The position numbers and the translations under genes are program-made. This document shows positions 1-10,921 of a DNA stretch of 64,000 nt, one piece after another (the stretch's first letter is position 1; every line of letters begins with the position of its first letter). Under the pieces are notes generated by a model. The model worked only from the letters and a program-made list of their open reading frames with translations. It made no database searches and was not told where the DNA came from. Origin of the DNA: Costus lasius (lineage: Eukaryota; Streptophyta; Magnoliopsida; Zingiberales; Costaceae); NCBI GenBank assembly GCA_027563935.2, contig JANVAS020000231.1:12666001-12730000 (forward strand). Direction: 5' to 3'.

Positions 1-124
1 AACATATTACAACTTGCAAAATAAAAACTGCAAGCAATATGCCTCTTGCTCCCCATGAATCCGGTGGATGGCCATTTGAGAGAGCTCAATGAAACAGTGT
101 GCCGCCAACCTGCCCAACAGTCAT

Positions 125-673
125 ATCCTCATGAGTAAATGCAACTAGTCCAATGTGCCAACAAACTATAAGATAAAGAAGACCCGGATCGCCAAGCAAA
201 AGAAAGAGCAAGAAACAGAAAAAAACAATGCAAATCCAGCTCAAAGGTGTATGCAATATGCATGTCAAACCAAGTTCTCCCATATCTGCATATAGGTAAT
301 AATATTTTGCTCAAGCACGGGGGAGTTTGCTCAAGCACGGGGGAGTGGAGGAGATGGCTCATCACTTTTGTCTTTACATCGGAAACCAAGATATTATAGA
401 ATCCCATAAGGCCTACATCATGAGAGCCGAAGATCATAGCATTCCTATACCTCCATATATAATAAACCGCCCCTGTGAAAAAGAGCTTTCGAATGTAGTT
501 TTTTTCGAATGTAGTTTTTTGTGGCATCCCCAGTCTTCCACTGAAGTAGAAGCTGTCTTTCCATACCCTCCCAAGTGTTCTCAGCATTAATAATTCCACA
601 ACCCCTCTTGATCCGACCCCAAAATTCTGCTAAGGCCGAACATTGAAAAAATAAGTGGTTTTGGGTTTCCTCA
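125..673 (-). pseudogene. LINE (L1-type) 3' fragment, zf-RVT region
   Basis: Minus-strand reading gives the C-terminal zinc-binding region of a plant L1 reverse transcriptase (zf-RVT): residues such as NHLFFQCSALAEFW followed by a tail with GAVYYIWRYRNAMIFGSH. The full LINE at 31915-37359 ends in a similar tail (GATYHIWRYRNNKIFGSH). Two short direct duplications interrupt it: a ~20-bp unit beginning TTGCTCAAGCACGGG is doubled around 307-345, and a 16-bp unit with CGAATGTAG is doubled around 489-521; the latter breaks the frame. It ends where the carrier-gene block begins near 674. It is a dead fragment with no poly(A) tail visible in the window. Family assignment is fairly secure; exact ends are approximate. 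Confidence 0.7.
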
Positions 674-1093
674 TATAACAAGTTTGATTGGCCAATATGC
701 TTCTGTGAATGATTAATTTTTAGGAATGAGATATTTAATTAGATTAAGTAGGAAAATCACAGTAAATTAAGAAACAAATATTGGGAGGTGTGAAAAGAGG
801 TGTACGATGATGCTGATGCTAAAAATATCAAGCAATTGTTAAAACTGTGTTCAAACAAGTATAAATGGTTTTTTCTCTTGGAAAATTAATTTGGATCACA
901 TTCACCAGAATCATGGTTTGAGGTAAACGTGATATTTGAGTGTAGCATGGTCTGGGTTATTGTAAGTAGCTACTTTGCGAATGTAATGTGAACAATTCCT
1001 AATAATGTGTTTTGCATTACTGTCAAACTTATTAGTGAGGTTTATTCTTTTTGTTGTACAACTCTATTAACTTGCATTCTGTTGTGGTGTGTC

Positions 1094-1258
1094 AGGAATC
1101 TTTCCGATGTATTATGGGAAACAATTTCTAATCGCCTGTTTTATTCTCTCTATCAAGGTTTAGGCACCAAGAATCTGCAGTCTTTCTTCTCTATTGGAAC
1201 CGCTACTAACTTGGTTGTTGCTGCTGACGTCGGTGCTTGTACTATTGTTGTAACTCAG
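1094..1258 (+). pseudogene. PNC1-like: Peroxisomal adenine nucleotide carrier fragment, exon A
   Basis: The translation contains [30 protein letters not shown] and [17 protein letters not shown]. These match the central part of the plant peroxisomal ATP carrier PNC1/PNC2 (mitochondrial carrier family), which imports ATP into peroxisomes. About twenty residues that normally separate QSFFS from the IGT-NL segment (the FVYFYGY membrane stretch), along with an intron, are missing, and the two parts are fused in frame. The same fusion is present in the copy at 52846-53012, so the deletion predates the duplication. A donor-like position follows VTQ. It cannot encode a working six-helix carrier. Confidence 0.8.
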
Positions 1259-1352
1259 GCAAAGCTTTATTTTTTTTTGCATCACATGGCTAACACCTTT
1301 CTATGGATGTTAATTATTTGAAGGTTGACAAAATCAATGTTTCTTCTTCCAG

Positions 1353-1497
1353 CAACGTGATACAACATCCGCCAGAATGCAAACTAGTGCCTTTGGCAAG
1401 TCCAAGGGATTATGGGAACTGTGAGAAGGATATTGGAGTGAAGCATATGATGGACTTGAAATCTCTTTACTTTTGACTACAAATCCTGCAATTCAGG
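1353..1497 (+). pseudogene. PNC1-like: Peroxisomal adenine nucleotide carrier fragment, exon B
   Basis: Reads as the next carrier exon: SARMQTSAFGKSKGLW, then SEAYDGLEISLLLTTNPAIQ ending at a GT donor. The PxD signature at its start is damaged (the proline codon is lost). A small deletion near the GLWEL position creates a TGA stop. The right-hand copy keeps different damage at nearly the same place, so each copy decayed independently after sharing an older one-base deletion. Family identification rests on recognising the RMQTSAFGKSKGLW block; a protein search would settle it. Confidence 0.8.
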
Positions 1498-2030
1498 TTA
1501 TTTTTTGTGCCAAAATTATGCTTATATTGCTTTAATAAATTGCCACACGTATTAGATTTTGAATAGAGCTTGTCTATGAAATTAATAAGTAGGTTATGTT
1601 GAATTCATTTATCCTATGAGAACCAGGTCAATAAATATTTAATGAACGAGGTCCTACTTCTTGATCTATGAGCCATTGAGTAGATTTTTGTTGCAAATTA
1701 GAAACATATCTCTCTTGTAACATGTAAGAGATCCCACAACGGACATAGGGATGACACTGACATAAGGCCTGGAAGTTGGTACTTTAGACATTGAAAAGCA
1801 GGAAGACAGTAGAATTTACAAATACCTAAATAGCTTTAATCTATCACGACAAAATTACCAATAAATTGAATATCGAGGTTAGTTATTGTAATCTGTAGGA
1901 GTACAGAAGGTTCATTAGTGTAGATCATTTATAAAAATTTTTATTTTAGTTGTTTGATCAAATTTTTATTTATTTATGTTCTTCCCTCTATCAATTACAA
2001 AGAGGGGTTGGCCGTTCGTTCTTCACCATA

Positions 2031-2504
2031 GATACATTCTCATATGGGTCGTGACATGCTCAATAACAACCGTTATTACCTCCCAACTACGGCAAGGCGT
2101 TAGATTGTATCAAAGCATATCCCTAATCATATAGAATGGCCAATGACCTCAAGTCAAGGGATCAATGCATCTCCTATCACTTATGAGGATAACTCGTGAC
2201 GCCAAGTCATTGCCTCACAGCGGGTTGGTCCAGTATATCCACCACTGATATACCCATATGTCTGCGTTAGCACCTCGTGCCTAACCAGCCCATATACCAG
2301 TCTCACAAGTACCAAAGCCGTCTCATATCCACTCAGGTATATCGACTGGGGACTATCATTTGAGCACAGATCCAATCTGTCTCCAGGGACATTATCATAT
2401 AAGTACATAATCGCAGATGTAAGCAAATATAGATAATGACAATGCCAGAATAGTATAAAATATCAACGTCAAGTAGTACAAGTAACGGACCAGAATTTTA
2501 GTAT
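2031..2504. mobile_element. LTR-like filler between two duplicated blocks
   Basis: This segment is absent from the right-hand duplicate and sits exactly between the inverted carrier block and the TOPLESS block. Its composition (short GC-richer stretches such as CAGCGGGTTGGTCCAGTA and GGACTATCATTTGAGCACAG) resembles the LTRs of plant Ty3/gypsy chromoviruses as I know them, but no complete TG..CA ends or target duplication are visible. It may be a truncated LTR that served as a rearrangement junction. Gene content: none seen. Confidence 0.35.
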
Positions 2505-3046
2505 TAAGGATGGAATGCCAGAAAGGTGGCTGCAGGTGGCGGTGCCATGAATGTTGTCATGACTAGTGAAATGTCATGCAGATAAGCTTAACGAAAAAGT
2601 GAAATTTAGTGTTAGGATTTCATGCATCTAGCCAAATCTGTTCCAGAGTTGCGAAGAGAATATAACAGAACTATTCACCTTGAAATTCATCATGTTGAAC
2701 AAGGAAACCTTGCCACCAAATGCAAACATTACATAAGAGTCATTCTTTGATAAAGCAATACATGCGGTCGCGTCTTCTGGATTGGCATCAGTTGTTTCAT
2801 TTGTCATTAGAGCACCATTCGACGGCTGCCACAGCAAAGGAGCAACAGATGCATTTGGCTGAACAAATAACAGAAGAAACAATCAGAAAGAGAATTGCAG
2901 CTGATGGAAAAAAATTGCAGAGAACACTTTTTTACCTTGCCAGATGGATTTCGCTCATTACGTGCCCATTTCCACAGCTTATGGACAGCATTGGAGCCAA
3001 GAGCTAGTTTAGCTAACCCAGAGTTTGTATATAACAAGCGCACCAC
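2505..3046 (-). pseudogene. TPL/TPR-like: TOPLESS/TOPLESS-related co-repressor fragment (left copy)
   Basis: On the minus strand, exon 2936-3046 reads VVRLLYTNSGLAKLALGSN then KLWKWARNERNPSGK. Exon 2679-2858 reads SVAPLLWQPSNGALMTNETT, then ALSKNDSYVMFAFGGKVSLF. A truncated third exon (2505-2562) reads MTTFMAPPPAATFLAFHP. These are consecutive exons of the WD40 half of TOPLESS-type transcriptional co-repressors, with plausible GT/AG borders. The N-terminal LisH/CTLH/EAR-binding half is absent, and the third exon is cut off by the filler at 2504. It is a genomic (intron-containing) fragment, not a processed copy. Confidence 0.85.
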
Positions 3047-4039
3047 CTGTAAATACAAAAAGCATGACCCTCACTGTATATAGTTATGAAGTCTTATTGT
3101 GACTAAAAAAATCATAATGAAAATGACTTGCATTTGCAATTATAGAAGTTGATCAAGACATAAACGTATATAGCAGAAAGTCAGCATGAACTGTTTGGTT
3201 GAATTTTTGTGTTTTCTCCCACGAATTTCATACGTAATAATAATATTCAATTCATGATGGAAGCGCTAATTGCTTCAGGATGCAAGCATGCAAAAAGGTT
3301 AGATTAAATAATTAAAGTATGCATGTTTCCTATCATATTTCAGCTGCAAATTGTAGAGGCCAAGATCTCTTGTTAATTGACGAGGTTAATGCAGAAGAGA
3401 CTTGTACCAATTTCTCCATTCTTAATACCTATGTGCAATTCTAGTAAATGCGGAATAAAAGCCTTTTTTTTTTGCAACCTAAAAACTACAAAGTGCTGAT
3501 TTTTGATAAGGTGAGGAACAGACATTATAAAATAGATTATGTTTAGCGAGTAAATTTATTGCGTAATACTACCTCTATAAGGGGATTCTTATCTTGAAAA
3601 AAGGGCAACCATAGCAATCACAAAAGTAACAAAGATTTAGCTTGATAATATTACCAAAATAACTGTAGAGATAATAAAATTACACATAGCATGATTTTCT
3701 AGCATCTTGCAACCCCAAATGCATAAAAAACTAAAGAATGAGAATCCTAGACAGTTTTGTTGTTTATTATATACTTTAAAGAAAATGAGAAAGCTCCTGC
3801 TTCATTTGTTCACATAAATTGTTATTTGTATAAATCGGTAAAAATAAGACCGCCAAATAAAGATGTTTAAAGATTTGTATGATGAGAAAGATTTCATAGT
3901 AAGCTTATTGCATAATTATCTGTTCCTTCCATAATTTCTTGATCCCAACTATTTCCTTCGAGACAAAATAATGAAATGTTTGATTCAATTCTTATCTATA
4001 ATTATATTATCCAACATGGTAAATTGCCATAAATAGAAC

Positions 4040-4119
4040 CTTTTCAAGTGGCTGGTCTTTTCAGCATCCTCCAGAATTCTGAGCTTAACATCTGCTGTCA
4101 TGTTACACTCTGCAGCCGT
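4040..4119 (-). pseudogene. Probable upstream TOPLESS exon (left copy)
   Basis: An 80-bp exon-like segment between an AG acceptor and a GT donor reads NMTADVKLRILEDAEKTSHL. This resembles the linker that precedes the second WD40 block of TOPLESS proteins (an NxxDVKPRI..E pattern) and lies in the right order upstream of the exons at 2679-3046. The match is short and diverged, so this is a tentative call. The counterpart is at 47936-48015, where the acceptor AG is mutated. Confidence 0.5.
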
Positions 4120-4812
4120 CTGCAAATTTTGTATATTGTCATAATTGCTGCACTTAGTAACTGTTACTATTAATGTGCTAAGTTCATATTAGCTCGCCAA
4201 ACTACTTATTGATACTGCAAGTCAGGTTTGTTCAGATTGTTCAGTGTTAGCTACTATAGAGCTAGAAACATTATACAGAACATTAGCATTATAACTTGTA
4301 ATAAGACCAGAGTTATGATATTCATAAAATCATTGTTGACTAAGAAGTAAATAAGAAGCAGGAACAAAGATGAGGTGGTTGAGATAAAAAAGCTTCCAAT
4401 GCAAAGAATATTGTAAGACAAGATTGCCAATTGAATTTTAAGTAGTTTGAAAGGTAGAACTAACTTATGAAAATTATTACCATACTTCATCAAGTTAAGT
4501 CTATCCATGCACCGAAAGTCTTGAATGAGGATAAAATGAGAGTGAAAAGAAAAAAAAGGAAAACCTGAATGAGCATAAAGAAACAACAAAAATGTTGATT
4601 CCGCCATTGATTTTCGCTAGTGATTCAGCCATTGAAAGATGTTGATGTTGGGAATAGATCCATGTTACTACTAGCTAATCAAAGTTCATTTATCATTTAA
4701 ATTCTTATGTATGTTATAGAAATATTTATCATGTCCAGCTGCTGATTGTATGATATAAAACTCTTAACAGATTATCTACCAAGGTCAACTGAAAGTAGAA
4801 TGCTTGTCTGAC

Positions 4813-4932
4813 CTTAGTTCGTCTTTTGGTGTTCCCATAGTGCACCCTCACATAAGGATCATTGGTTCCCCTTATATCAGAAGCAACTATATCCTTGGCC
4901 TCAATAAGTACAAGTTCAATCATGCCAAATCC
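4813..4932 (-). pseudogene. C2-domain (NTMC2/E-Syt type) fragment, second C2 exon, left copy
   Basis: The minus strand reads IELVLIEAKDIVASDIRGTN then DPYVRVHYGNTKRRTKV, bounded by AG and GT. This is the calcium-binding loop 1 and following strands of a plant C2 domain, as in the NTMC2-type tricalbin/extended-synaptotagmin family, which bind membranes at ER contact sites. The left copy is open through this exon. The right copy (48706-48824) has lost one base next to the DPY motif and is frameshifted. Confidence 0.75.
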
Positions 4933-5127
4933 CTGTCATTCTTGAATTCTACAGATGTGGATGGTTCATATAATATCAGAAACAAAAAGCATCAAAACTA
5001 GAACCAAGCATCTCATCTAAAAAAACTAGAATCAAGCATCTCCAAATTTTGAAGATAGGATAAGATAATAAACTACATTACTTTTGCTAATAAAGGCAAT
5101 ACTATAGATCAACTAATTGCATGCCTT

Positions 5128-5375
5128 GAAAGCTTCACTGATATCATTCGTTACGGCTTCTAGTTTTAGCCTCAGTTCTCCAGAATTTACTTTATCTAAA
5201 GGGACCCAAAAATCCCTAGTGGAACCTTCTGAAATCCCTTCCAGGTTCACTTGTGCACTTCCAATATTCTTCATCTCCGAAGATACCTACATTGTAACAT
5301 CTGATCTTGAGATACTCACCACCGCCTATTTCATCAAGTTCAAACTTGTTGTTCCACACTGGACATTTAGTATTA
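5128..5375 (-). pseudogene. C2-domain protein fragment, linking exon, left copy
   Basis: Reads VWNNKFELDEIGG, then after a break NLEGISEGSTRDFWVPLDKV-type sequence. It is the end of the first C2 domain and the linker. A one-base insertion near 5268 (relative to the intact right copy at 49012-49257) shifts the frame, and several substitutions follow. The order on the minus strand (first C2, this exon, second C2) matches the parent gene family. Confidence 0.7.
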
Positions 5376-5535
5376 GTGATGGTGTTTGTTCGTTATATAG
5401 CCTAGGATGGAACTTTTTGGTTAGAACAAGCAAGCAGATATGGCAAAAATCTACTGTTTCTCCTACAACTTCATTAAACAAAACATGAATCTAGGACTAA
5501 GCTTAAATTCAAAGGCTGTCAAGACAGCAGCGAAC

Positions 5536-5705
5536 CTTTCCATAATGAAGCTTCACGTAGGGATCACAATTTCCAGACTTATCTTTAGAGGCCAGGTCCC
5601 TTCCTTCGATTACAGTTATTTCAAGCTTCCTTCCAGTTCTTGTCGAAAGGTATTGTGAACCGTAAGAAGGTAGCTGAATTGTACTGTTAATAGAATTATT
5701 CAAGC
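5536..5705 (-). pseudogene. C2-domain protein fragment, first C2 exon, left copy
   Basis: Reads STRTGRKLEITVIEGRDLAS then KDKSGNCDPYVKLHYGK, ending at a GT donor. This is a typical first C2 domain start with the acidic loop residue D in CDPYV. The upstream part of the exon (the VKEWQFSDGS stretch seen in the right copy at ~49620-49650) is removed by the left copy's ~240-bp deletion at about 5705. Confidence 0.75.
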
Positions 5706-6111
5706 TAAATGGAAATGCAAGATGAAAATCTACGGATGCACATGTAAATAGACGCAAGTTGTGAATTTTGGTTAGAAGAGGGGAACAATCAAGATGCAAC
5801 TATGCAAGTAAATTTCAATAGAAACAATAAACAAAGATTTGATAGCTGTAATTTTGCCTAATGGTGAGAATTAATAAACGAAACAAAGAAGTGTACTTGA
5901 TTAGTGTTTGCATTTTGCCATCAATACTTTGCGTAAACACAGCTAGAGGAGTTTGGTTAAATCAGTCATTATTGATATGTTTTCTCGTGTTCTATAAGCT
6001 ATTCTTCTATGAAATAGTATACCTCATGATATGAGAACATTTGGAATCACTTGCACCAAATCCAATGCAGATCATAATATACAATCCATAGAACAAATCC
6101 CAAATCTAAAA

Positions 6112-7524
6112 AACAAACGGGTGCTTTTAAATGGGAGCAGGTGAACACACTTGTTATTCATGACAACTGACTGCAAAATGTCATGAGAAGCACAGAAGAA
6201 GATGAAAAAGAAATATTGCATAATTATGCTTGTGAAAGTAATTTGTAGCAGGATAGAAACTACTCCCTTATTTCCTTGAATATTAAATGGAAGAATTCGA
6301 AGCAATAAACCAACCAAGAAAGATTGGAAGGGAAGAGAAAAACTTTATATGGCAACACTCAAGGATGCTCACCAAGAATGAATCAGAAAAATCCTAAAAT
6401 GTTAATGTAAAGGCCATGAGAAAAAAACAAAAACTAAATAGAACAATCCTAAACACCAAGGGTAGTTAGTACAATCTAGCAATACCCAAGTGTTTACCTA
6501 TATTCCATTTACAAGGGAATAATAATGATCCACTCCTTAGTGTCAACACTAAGGAGTGGATCATTGATATGTTTGTGAGGGCAACATTGAGTAATTTCTT
6601 GGTGTCAGTACTTGATAGTAATACTAAGGAATAATCCAAGTGTTCCTTGGATGAGGTACTTGATGGGCATTGAATACAATGATGTGATAATAAAATTTAT
6701 TATCTACTATATGAAAAAAAAAATACTATTTGTAGGTTAAGGAAAAAAATAAAAAGGTTTAAAAAACAAGTTCGAACCAATGTTCCGATTCACCAATCAA
6801 TACTAGTTGGTGCTGACACAGGTACTTGTACTTGGTTAGTTTTAAATTTTTACGTATTATTTAAATATACATATATAATGTTGTTAACTATATATTGATA
6901 TTATGGTTATACAAATATAAACGATGTAACACCCCAACAAACCAACACAATCCAGACATATTGCCCCACAGATGGTTAGAAATCGGGTATCCTACCCTAC
7001 ATACCACCTAGTATAAAACCAAGTTTCATAAACCTTGAAATAAACTAAGACTTAGTCAACGAGCTATAAAGCCTTGATATACAAAAATTATATTGGATTA
7101 TCAATTGTCACTATTGATATGGCATAAATTGTAGTTATTATATTAGTGTTGTTAGTGATGATAGTTTTGGCATGTTGATGTATAAGTGGGGCAATTCCAA
7201 CTATGTGAAGGTTAAAGCTTATACAAAGACTTAATTGTAAAATAAATGGAGTTTTGATTGATTAATTAATCTATCCTCCTCGGTATCTCTAAGCCGTCAT
7301 ATCAATTGATAAGTGTCCTTCCTCTCCAAATCCTCTTGTCTAATGTGTGCACAAACTCCAATACACTTTCCTCCTCTACCCTCCTCAACAAATTGAGATA
7401 TGGATGCATTAATCATCATCACAAGGATCAAATTGGAGAGAGAAGAGATTACAGTAATCAAGTTAACACAATCTCCTATTACCACAACAAAAATCCTCCT
7501 TATAATTGCATAGCCACTATCAAA
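6112..7524. other. Segment present only in the left duplicate, no gene seen
   Basis: AT-rich sequence with no credible coding region. The right duplicate lacks it: at 50290-50350 the right copy has a local repeat of ~35 bp (CAATCCATAGATCAAATCCC) bridging the gap, which looks like templated filler at a deletion. The segment contains the 42-bp perfect hairpin at 6524-6565. Confidence 0.7.
6524..6565. repeat. Perfect 19-bp inverted repeat, 4-nt loop
   Basis: Arms AATGATCCACTCCTTAGTG and its exact complement are separated by TCAA. The match is perfect over 19 bp, and AT-rich sequence lies on both sides. No flanking duplication is obvious. It could be a foldback remnant or a small-RNA hairpin. 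Confidence 0.9.
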
Positions 7525-8611
7525 CTGGTGTGTATCTTTCCATATCAATGTATACCACATTACCCTCGTGATCATGGGCAGGTAGTGAAGCAATTATGTT
7601 CATGCATGGTAAAAGCCTATACGAAGGTTAATTAATAAATTAAAGTATTCTCCTTTATATCCCCCATCTCCTAGCCGCCTTCCAATTTCCCTTAATCAGA
7701 TTTGGAGGTAAAATTATTTGTTGGTTGCTCTTCTGGACATGTTAGACAATTAACCCTATAAATTCAATTGTAAATTATAAAGAATTAAGTTTCAATCTAT
7801 GTCAATCAAATCGAGTGACACCTACTAGTGCATCACACTAAGTAGAAGGTGGATTAATGCAACTAAAGAGGTTAAAGTCTTTAACATCAATTTGTTGGTC
7901 ATTTTAGCCACCACACTAACAAGGATCATTTGAGAGAGATGAGGTTCATCTATGATTGTCATGTGGCTCACCAATTACCAAATTTAATGCATAAGTAAGC
8001 TCTTGTTTACTTCAAATCAATGCCAAGATCAATAAAAACATCAAATCAATGAGAAATATATGGTTTTCCATCCAACACTTGGAGCTTGGAAGTGGATGAG
8101 AATATTGTTCCAATACCTCAAGGGTGTAGCATCTCCTAGACTCTATTCATTCCATTTCAATGTAATTAAGGAGCTTGACCCCTCAACTTCATGAGACCCA
8201 TTAATCTTTAGTTCAATCTAATAATTAAGTTATTGCATTTTAATATTATGTTATAAAATATTCTCGTATCCAATGGTCTATTAAACAAAAGATATTACAA
8301 TCAAAGTTTTAAAATATTAGTGTATATGTCCACTATTGTAGTATAAATTGGAATTTACCATTATCTACCAACATAAGGTACTAATAGTACTAGTAAAAGG
8401 TTGGAATAGTACTGGCACTATCGGTACCTCATGTCGATACAACTATATATGTAGGTTCAATAGTAGACCACTACACTAATACAAACCTGTATCTAAAATC
8501 TTATTTATAATTATTTATGTCTTAGCATGAGCAACACAAACCGTCATGGTCGTGTGCTAGTACATGGGTGGTATAAACCGTCACCTAAATCCATGGTTTA
8601 AACCACAATTC
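7525..8611. other. Non-coding flank of the left duplicate
   Basis: Matches about 50350-51440 with few differences. It holds short open frames on both strands but no recognisable domain, codon bias or splice pattern. I see nothing else in it. Confidence 0.6.
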
Positions 8612-9540
8612 ATTTTTTTTTTGCCAAAGCCAAGAATTTGAGATTATATTCCAGAGGAAATATTTATTGGTTATATACAATCGCTCACACCCCTTGCTTC
8701 CTACACACCCTCCTAGAAAATTTTGACAGAGTCTCCCCTGTATTTTCTAGCGCGTGAGGCCTGAGCTACATACAGGCATCTACCAAAAAACCAAAACAAG
8801 AAAGGAGGCAAAATCGAGTAGTCCGGAACTCATTACAACACCGTAAAGATACCCCAACAAACAACCCGCATGACATTACGGTAAATAGAGCCAAGCTGCA
8901 GCCGCCAGCACGCTTGCATGAGGATTGCCTGGAGCTTAAACCAAGGCAGCCTCATTTCAGGCTGTTTTATTCGCCGAGAACTTCACAAGTGCAGGAACCG
9001 AGCAGGCAACGTCCGAGAGCTTGGAGAATAAGTGGACTTTTTAATCAAAACATTTAGAGTGTCCTAGCGCTGCAGCCTTTGGATCTTGGAATTGTGAGTT
9101 CTGACTTCCCCCTGAGATAAGAATATGGAATCATCCCCTACGCTGGTGGCATATGATAGGATAGACCATTATTCCGGCATCTCCAAGCCAAAATATGCAT
9201 AAAAGAGCCAGTCTTCAACCTGCAGAAGAGATGGGAAACATTGGAAAATGATGACGTGCATTCTCAGTCTAGAAATTGGGCTGCCCATGCATTAAGGCGA
9301 TTGAGAGGTTGTAGATCGTGCTCCGTCTAGTCGTTAAGAGACATGACTTTAGACTTAACATCTGACACCAATATCCTAAGTGAGTTCATGATTACTGTGG
9401 GGTCATTTTTGTTAAATTGAGGATGTATTGTGACCGTTTCAAATCCACCTTAAATTAATAAGGCTTTTTGTTTAATGGGTTCTGGCTTCCAATGAGCGCA
9501 AGCACTCATTGTTAATTACCCCTGAAATTAGGGAACCTTT
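8612..9540 (-). mobile_element. LINE 3'-end insertion, minus strand (tail at 8612)
   Basis: The duplicated block breaks at CACAATTCAT, followed by a T run and GCCAAAGCCAAG. The minus strand therefore reads CTTGGCTTTGGC plus poly(A). The same tail signature (CTTGCC..GGC then A-run) ends the LINE at 37359, the fragment at 29625 and the tail at 61600. The uninterrupted target is at ~51437 (CACAATTCATGGATAG). The 5' limit is uncertain; no coding domain is recognisable in the remaining ~900 bp, which may be 3' UTR plus other sequence. Confidence 0.5.
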
Positions 9541-9718
9541 GATTAAGAGACCTATAATACGCAACAACACAAGAGAAATGAGTCAAGCGATATCATTCAT
9601 AAATATAATTTGACATAACACATGAGACGATAAAGGAAAAGAGCTGCCATCAACATGGGCAATTTGTGTTCGTCCAATTTTGGTCTTGTGACAATGCATT
9701 GGGTAATACCCGGCCTAT

Positions 9719-9810
9719 GCAATACAACGTTATATTGAGGAGCTACGCCCCGATGGTAAACATCGATGTACGCACCTCCCAAACAATATTCCATCGTAAT
9801 GCGTTAAGGC
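9719..9810. repeat. Direct repeat flanking the 41/42-bp array, left copy
   Basis: The ~92-bp segment starting at AATACAACGTTATATTGAGG recurs diverged at 10397-10490; both include TACGCACCTCCCAAACAA. The two copies bracket the tandem array, so the array lies inside a larger direct repeat. Confidence 0.75.
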
Positions 9811-9837
9811 ACATTGGGTATTGGATCTAAGATCACC

Positions 9838-10366
9838 CAGCCTTGATGGCGTGTTGGGTGGCTTGACTTTGAAGGAAATGACTCGGCCATGCGGCATGTT
9901 GAGTAACTAGAATTTGGGGAATTCTCCGGCCTTGCGGTGAGTTAGATAATTTGATTTAGAATCTTATCCGGCCTTGTGGCGTGGTGGATAATTTGATTTG
10001 GAAATTTATCCGGCCTCGCGGCGCATTGGACAATTTGATTTGGAATTTATCCAGCCTTGCGGCGTGATAGATAATTTGATTTGGAAATTTATCCGGCCTT
10101 GCGGCATATTGGATAATTTGATTTGGAATTTATCCGGCCTTGCGGCGTGTTGGATAATTTGATTTGGAAATTTATCCGGCCTTGCGGCGTATTGGATAAT
10201 TTGATTTGGAATTTATCCGGCCTTGCGGCGTGTTGGACAATTTGGTTTCGAGGATTATCCGGCCGTACTGCGTGCTGGATAATTAGATTCAGAAATCTAT
10301 CCGGCCTCGCGGCTTGTTGGATAATTTGGATTTGAGAAATTACCCGGCCTTGCGACGTGTTGGATA
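9838..10366 (+). repeat. Tandem array of ~41/42-bp units
   Basis: About thirteen units built on CCGGCCTTGCGGCGTGTTGG followed by ATAATTTGATTTGGAAATTT. The central units alternate between 42 bp (GGAAATTTAT) and 41 bp (GGAATTTAT), which indicates an ~83-bp dimer as the recent amplification unit. The outer units are more diverged, as expected of an array growing from its centre. Translation gives a repetitive peptide (RPCGVLDNLIW), but there is no sign it is expressed. Confidence 0.9.
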
Positions 10367-10396
10367 GACCGATGATAATAATATTTTAGCCTTAAC

Positions 10397-10490
10397 AAAC
10401 ATAACGTCACGTTGAGGAGTTACGCCCCAACGATAAACGTCGACGTACGCACCTCCCAAACAACATTTCGTCACGATGCGCTAAAGCCTT
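10397..10490. repeat. Direct repeat flanking the 41/42-bp array, right copy
   Basis: Diverged copy of 9719-9810 in the same orientation, ~680 bp away. Confidence 0.75.
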
Positions 10491-10921
10491 CAATAACATT
10501 ATTATTATTTTTCTGTGAATATCTAAATGTTCAGTTGAGAGCGTTTTGGGGTTGGCACTTAGTTAAATGCGACGTCGAGCTAACTTCAACCTGGCGCATA
10601 GATGACTAAACCACTAACCACCGTGTAAACATGATGATTATTATTTACTTTTTATTATTATTATTTTTTTTTTCATGTGAAAGTCATATGTCATCCTGCT
10701 GTCGCGCACATATTATTATATTTTTGCTTTGAGAAATTACATCTATTTTTTTATACGGAAGAGTAAAGTTATTCTTTCTCAAGTCGCATCCCGTCGCTGT
10801 CTCTGGCGAGGGATTGGCGAAGGGATGCTCAGCAAAGCTCCGCGTCTTTTCATTTACTTTAGAAATCCCCTTTTCCCTTTTTAGAGGGTAAAGCTATTAT
10901 TCTCTTTGTGGAGCACACTCG

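Larger units (their letters stand above)
674..2030. repeat. Inverted copy of the carrier-gene block at ~52.1-53.3 kb
   Basis: Base-by-base reading shows this stretch is the reverse complement of about 52110-53325, including introns and non-coding flank, with roughly 5% scattered differences. The match begins at AACAAGTTTGATTGG and stops at TTCTTCACCATAG. In the right-hand copy the block lies beyond the C2 and TOPLESS block. Here it is flipped and placed on the other side of it, so an inversion or a separate insertion accompanied the duplication. Confidence 0.85.
2505..8611. repeat. Left copy of a segmental duplication (TOPLESS + C2 block)
   Basis: Direct repeat of the right-hand block. 2505-6110 corresponds to about 46400-50340 and 7525-8611 to about 50350-51440, introns included. 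Differences are informative. The left copy lacks ~240 bp around 5705 (present at 49605-49845). It lacks ~58 bp near 5970, where the right copy has the segment between two CAGTCATT-like repeats. It retains 6112-7524, which the right copy has lost. The left copy also ends abruptly at 8611 at a LINE poly(A) tail. Confidence 0.85.

Noticed and set aside
7306..7635. 109-codon frame overlapping a 98-codon frame on the other strand
   Set aside because: No domain; the right-hand duplicate lacks the first two-thirds and nothing suggests selection on either frame.
10123..10335. Open frame with repeated RPCGVLDNLIW peptide
   Set aside because: It is a by-product of the tandem array, whose unit length alternates and so does not preserve a frame throughout.
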